A DNA stretch of 10,463 nucleotides, from the NCBI GenBank assembly GCA_002405445.1, contig DHLV01000097.1:1-10463 (forward strand), written 5' to 3'. Positions 8,032 to 10,463 of the stretch are shown piece by piece; position 1 is the first letter of the stretch; each line of letters begins with the position of its first letter. This stretch comes from Flammeovirgaceae bacterium UBA4659. GTDB lineage: Bacteria > Bacteroidota > Bacteroidia > Cytophagales > Cyclobacteriaceae. The notes under the pieces were generated by a model. It did not search any database. It was not told the origin of the DNA and worked only from the letters and a program-made list of their open reading frames with translations. Position numbers and translations under genes: made by a program.

Positions 8032-8391
8032 GCATCCTTGCAGCAAGGTGAAGGCATCTCTCAAGCAAGTGCCGGTGGTGAAGACCTTGGCCAACCTCTG
8101 TTCCGAGTGTTTAGAAACAGCCCCTGCTTTGGCTGCAAGGTGCATTTGCTCACATGGTAGCCCGGCCTGCGGGCGGTTCACAACTCTTGATTGATTTGGC
8201 CCTGCATTGTCATCTGAACTTATTTGTACTGACAAGCTGCCCGAGGGGTAACGAATCCTGACGATACCGCATTTGTCAATGTAAAGCCTGACATAAAAAT
8301 GAAAGAAAAATTTTCGACAACAATAGCATCCGAACCTTTCATTTTCAACCGTCAGCACGAAGCGCGAAAATGTCAATAGACTCTTTTGGGT
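8032..8391. other. 360-base gap between convergent genes, no convincing gene; possible repeat relic
   Basis: This gap lies between the 3' ends of the DUF2723 and methyltransferase genes. Small inverted repeats are present: CCTTG-CAG-CAAGG (8036-8048), CAGCC/GGCTG (8118-8135), GCCCG-GCCTG-CGGGC (8160-8174) and CATTTTC/GAAAATG (8340-8372). None has a U-run that would make a clear terminator for either gene. The part from about 8060 to 8290 is GC-rich and complex, unlike typical spacer DNA. A minus-strand frame stays open across it but starts only at a TTG (8376), runs into the DUF2723 gene and resembles no family I know. A dispersed intergenic repeat or a decayed gene is a plausible but unproven reading. 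Confidence 0.5.
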
Positions 8392-9165
8392 TTACTTCTT
8401 CACCTCCAAGAAAAGGTCGAGTGCATCGGTAGCATCAGCTTGCAACAGGTAGTCATCGTGGGTGATGCTCGATACCAACTCTCCAGCCTGCCCTTGCAGC
8501 CCGTTGCGGTTTCTTCTGTTCAACAGCTCGTAGGGTAGGCGCAGCATCCATGCCGGCAGTCGATGTTGCAAGTTCAGCACATCCCACCGCATCATCCGGT
8601 CTACAGCTTGTTTGTTTTGTTGATAGTACGCCATCACCTTGTCGTTGCCGCCAATGCCTTTCATGGTCACATCTGAAAAATATTGTTTTGCGATGGCGGC
8701 AAGTTCTGCGCCCGTGTATTCACGTACATGCCAGGGGTTTCGCGAAAGCGACATGGGCCGGTTGGGCGTGGTGATCAATGCACGCCCTCCCGGTTTCAAT
8801 ACACGATGGATCTCTTGCAAATAAAAATGATCATCTTCTATATGCTCAATTACTTGAAAACTCACCACCCAATCAAATGAATCATTGGCGTAGGGTTTTA
8901 AGGGCGGAATGAAATCGGACGTGAAGGCCACGTGCGGGTACTTGTTCTTCAAGTTGTCAATAATAGCATCGATCTTATCGATGGCTGCTAAGGACTTTAC
9001 TTTTGGCAACAGCCAATCGATGCCGCGGCCTTCGCCACAGCCCACTTCCAATACATCGCCATGAACAAGCTCGGCCGCCAGCACATACGCCTTGAGCAAC
9101 CGCTGATGAATGGGATTATCAGACGGCAACGAGTCAGAGGCGATTTCGGTAGTGAAAACAGACAT
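8392..9165 (-). CDS. Class I SAM-dependent methyltransferase
   Basis: This 257-residue cytoplasmic protein has the Rossmann fold of the Methyltransf_11/25 group. Motif I is VLEVGCGEGRG (38-48), the acidic residue after strand 2 is D63 in AAIDKID, FDWVVSFQVIEHIED (97-111) forms strand 4 and the following helix, and RVLKPGGRALITTPN (121-135) is strand 5. NPWHVREYTGAEL (143-155) follows, as is common in UbiE- or glycan-type enzymes of this group. The C-terminal third (about 180-257) is not diagnostic, so the substrate cannot be named: quinone, lipid, sugar nucleotide or small molecule are all possible. The ATG at 9165 has a perfect TAnnTTTG box 14 bases upstream. The gene is divergent from the GWxTD gene, with only 84 bases between the start codons, and converges on the DUF2723 gene. 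No key residue is missing. Confidence 0.9.
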   Translation of the reverse strand: MSVFTTEIASDSLPSDNPIHQRLLKAYVLAAELVHGDVLEVGCGEGRGIDWLLPKVKSLAAIDKIDAIIDNLKNKYPHVAFTSDFIPPLKPYANDSFDWVVSFQVIEHIEDDHFYLQEIHRVLKPGGRALITTPNRPMSLSRNPWHVREYTGAELAAIAKQYFSDVTMKGIGGNDKVMAYYQQNKQAVDRMMRWDVLNLQHRLPAWMLRLPYELLNRRNRNGLQGQAGELVSSITHDDYLLQADATDALDLFLEVKK

Positions 9166-9179
9166 AAAAAAGATGTCGA

Positions 9180-9187
9180 CAAAAATA
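9180..9187 (-). promoter_or_regulatory. -7 promoter box of the methyltransferase gene
   Basis: Read on the minus strand, TATTTTTG is an exact TAnnTTTG match, 14 bases before the ATG at 9165, the same spacing as for the promoter at 4907. No clear TTG lies at the -33 distance. The predicted leader is about ten bases, with a T-rich stretch before the ATG and no Shine-Dalgarno sequence. Confidence 0.55.
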
Positions 9188-9223
9188 GCCGAATTGCCTA
9201 AATTTATCGTTCTAAATGATCAG

Positions 9224-9231
9224 TACATTTG
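9224..9231 (+). promoter_or_regulatory. -7 promoter box of the GWxTD gene
   Basis: TACATTTG is an exact TAnnTTTG match, 18 bases before the ATG at 9250. A TTG at 9194-9196 is 27 bases upstream, which is too far for a standard -33 element, so only the -7 box is supported. It lies 36 bases from the opposing methyltransferase box. Confidence 0.55.
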
Positions 9232-9249
9232 GCATTCTGTGTTGCATTT

Positions 9250-10410
9250 ATGAAGAGATTGTTATTTCTGACCCTGGTGGCCAGCGCGTTGGCGGGGCAC
9301 GGCCAGGCCATTACCGGTTTGAATTTCAGCCATTGGTACAACCCGCAAAATGAAGTTGACTTGCAAATCAGGCTGGTGCGCGCCCCCAACCGCCTGCTTA
9401 TTCACTACACGCTGCGGTCTTTGCTTCCCGGGGTAGAGCGCTACTCAATTCAGTGGGAAAAACGTGCCTCGTTCGCTTCGCGCGAAGCATTGCCGGTAAA
9501 CGAGCAAGACTCTGTGGTATCCGCTGGCACCACACAACGCAAAGGTGCCCTGGCATTTGATATGCCTCAAAAGGCGTGGTTGCTGTTGGCAAAAGTGGTG
9601 AACAATGAAACGCAAAGGGCATGGTACTACTTTCAGGTAATGGAGCCGATTTACCCCACTTCGGGGTGGTTGGCGGGCGAAGACGGATGGATGGCCGAAA
9701 AATTTTTACACGTGGGCAAGAATTACACCATGCAAAACGCCAGCGGAAAACCCACCTTTGTGTCGTTCTACAGGCGCGAGTTCTCACCCCCGCTTCCACC
9801 GTTCTCTGAAAAGGCTGTGCCCACCGAACAGTTTTTGTTTTATGATTCTACCTTTCGATTGATGCCGGGCAACACGTTTGCACCCAAGCGTGTGGGTCTC
9901 TATTTATTCCAGCAAGATACCACTGCTGCCGAGGGATTTGCCATGCGTGCCAATGATGAGAGCTACCCTAAATTGGTAAAAATAGCAGACCTCATCTGGC
10001 CTTTGCTGTTTGTGACAACGCCCGAAGAATTCAAGAAACTGCTGGATGCAAAAAATGAAAAGCCGAAGTTTGATAAGGTGATACTTGACATTACGCGCGA
10101 CAAAGACCGTGCGCGCAATTTCATGCGCAGCTACTTTCAACGCGTGGAATTGGCCAATCGTTACTTTTCGTCTTTCAAAGAAGGCTGGAAACCCGACCGA
10201 GGCATGATCTACCTGATTTTTGGTGTGCCCGATGAAGTTTCCAAAAACCAGGGCAACGAAGTGTGGTATTACCGCGGCACCAATTCGCGCTTCACCTTTG
10301 TAAAGGTGGGCAGCATTTACGATGCCGACAACTACGTGCTGCTGCGCGACAAGCGCTTCATGGAAGCCTGGTACAGTACCATCGACTTGTGGAGAAAAAG
10401 CCGCTTCTGA
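9250..10410 (+). CDS. Exported GWxTD-domain protein
   Basis: This 386-residue protein carries the GWxTD domain, found widely in Bacteroidota and of unknown biochemical function. I chose the ATG at 9250 because it starts a clean signal peptide (MKRLLFLTLVASALAGHGQA, cleavage near residue 20); an upstream TTG at 9229 would overlap the promoter box. There is no lipobox cysteine, so the mature protein should be soluble in the periplasm or be exported further. Residues about 21-240 form a beta-rich N-terminal part. The GWxTD domain is at about 260-380: LDITRDKDRARNFMRSYFQR (279-298), then ELANRYFSSFKEGWKPDRGM (300-319) and IYLIFGVPDEV (320-330), then EVWYYRG (337-343). The name-giving motif reads GWKPD here (312-316), with Pro in place of Thr. 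The C-terminus is basic (WRKSRF) and is not a T9SS sorting domain. The gene stands alone, divergent from the methyltransferase. Confidence 0.88.
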   Translation: MKRLLFLTLVASALAGHGQAITGLNFSHWYNPQNEVDLQIRLVRAPNRLLIHYTLRSLLPGVERYSIQWEKRASFASREALPVNEQDSVVSAGTTQRKGALAFDMPQKAWLLLAKVVNNETQRAWYYFQVMEPIYPTSGWLAGEDGWMAEKFLHVGKNYTMQNASGKPTFVSFYRREFSPPLPPFSEKAVPTEQFLFYDSTFRLMPGNTFAPKRVGLYLFQQDTTAAEGFAMRANDESYPKLVKIADLIWPLLFVTTPEEFKKLLDAKNEKPKFDKVILDITRDKDRARNFMRSYFQRVELANRYFSSFKEGWKPDRGMIYLIFGVPDEVSKNQGNEVWYYRGTNSRFTFVKVGSIYDADNYVLLRDKRFMEAWYSTIDLWRKSRF

Positions 10411-10441
10411 CAAAGGCATTCAAGCGAATCAAATATTCCAC

Positions 10442-10449
10442 TACCTTCG
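10442..10449 (+). promoter_or_regulatory. Possible -7 box for a gene beyond the right edge
   Basis: TACCTTCG differs from TAnnTTTG at one base, the same T-to-C change seen in the box at 5055, and is followed by CACC. By analogy a start codon would be expected within about 15-20 bases, at or just past the window end. No TTG is seen at the -33 distance. This is a weak call resting on similarity to the other boxes. Confidence 0.3.
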
Positions 10450-10463
10450 CACCTTAACTTTTC

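Noticed and set aside
7978..8376. Minus-strand open frame of 132 codons as a gene
   Set aside because: It starts at a TTG, has no early ATG, overlaps the end of the DUF2723 gene in antisense and shows no recognisable domain. It is kept only as part of the possible repeat relic.
1..10463. CRISPR array, toxin-antitoxin, phage, transposon or defence system
   Set aside because: There are no spaced direct repeats, transposase or nuclease motifs, or terminal inverted repeats; every long frame is accounted for by core envelope or metabolic genes.

Overview
The window reads as chromosomal DNA of a Bacteroidota bacterium, most likely near the order Cytophagales (class-level placement fairly sure, order is inference). 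The signs are a single-chain SecD-SecF fusion of about 1000 residues, a full-length DUF2723 membrane protein with a C-terminal soluble part, a secreted GWxTD-domain protein, no clear Shine-Dalgarno sequences, and promoter boxes of the Bacteroidota type (TAnnTTTG) just upstream of start codons. There is no tRNA, rRNA, CRISPR array, transposase or integrase.

Layout. Left block, all on the minus strand and read from right to left: a 112-residue single-pass membrane protein of unknown function (4554-4892), then secDF (1439-4453), then a hairpin terminator just past the secDF stop (1366-1436), then a POTRA-less Omp85/BamA-type outer membrane barrel protein (128-1207) in visibly more AT-rich DNA. 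A 187-base divergent region (4893-5079) separates this block from a plus-strand 983-residue DUF2723 protein (5080-8031), a relative of the GT-C O-mannosyltransferases and of human TMEM260. A 360-base gap between convergent genes (8032-8391) has no convincing gene but may hold a decayed or dispersed repeat. Next comes a minus-strand class I SAM methyltransferase (8392-9165), transcribed divergently from a plus-strand exported GWxTD-domain protein (9250-10410). The last 53 bases carry a possible promoter for a gene beyond the window.

How the genes fit together. Most of the window concerns the cell envelope: protein export (SecDF), an outer membrane barrel, a probable glycosyltransferase for exported proteins or glycans, and a periplasmic or secreted GWxTD protein. 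I see no evidence for a single dedicated pathway or a new defence or mobile system; this is mainly ordinary core-genome content. The points most worth a second look are the small membrane protein ahead of secDF, the very short predicted mRNA leaders, the closely packed divergent promoters at 9180-9231, and the orphan sequence at about 8060-8290.
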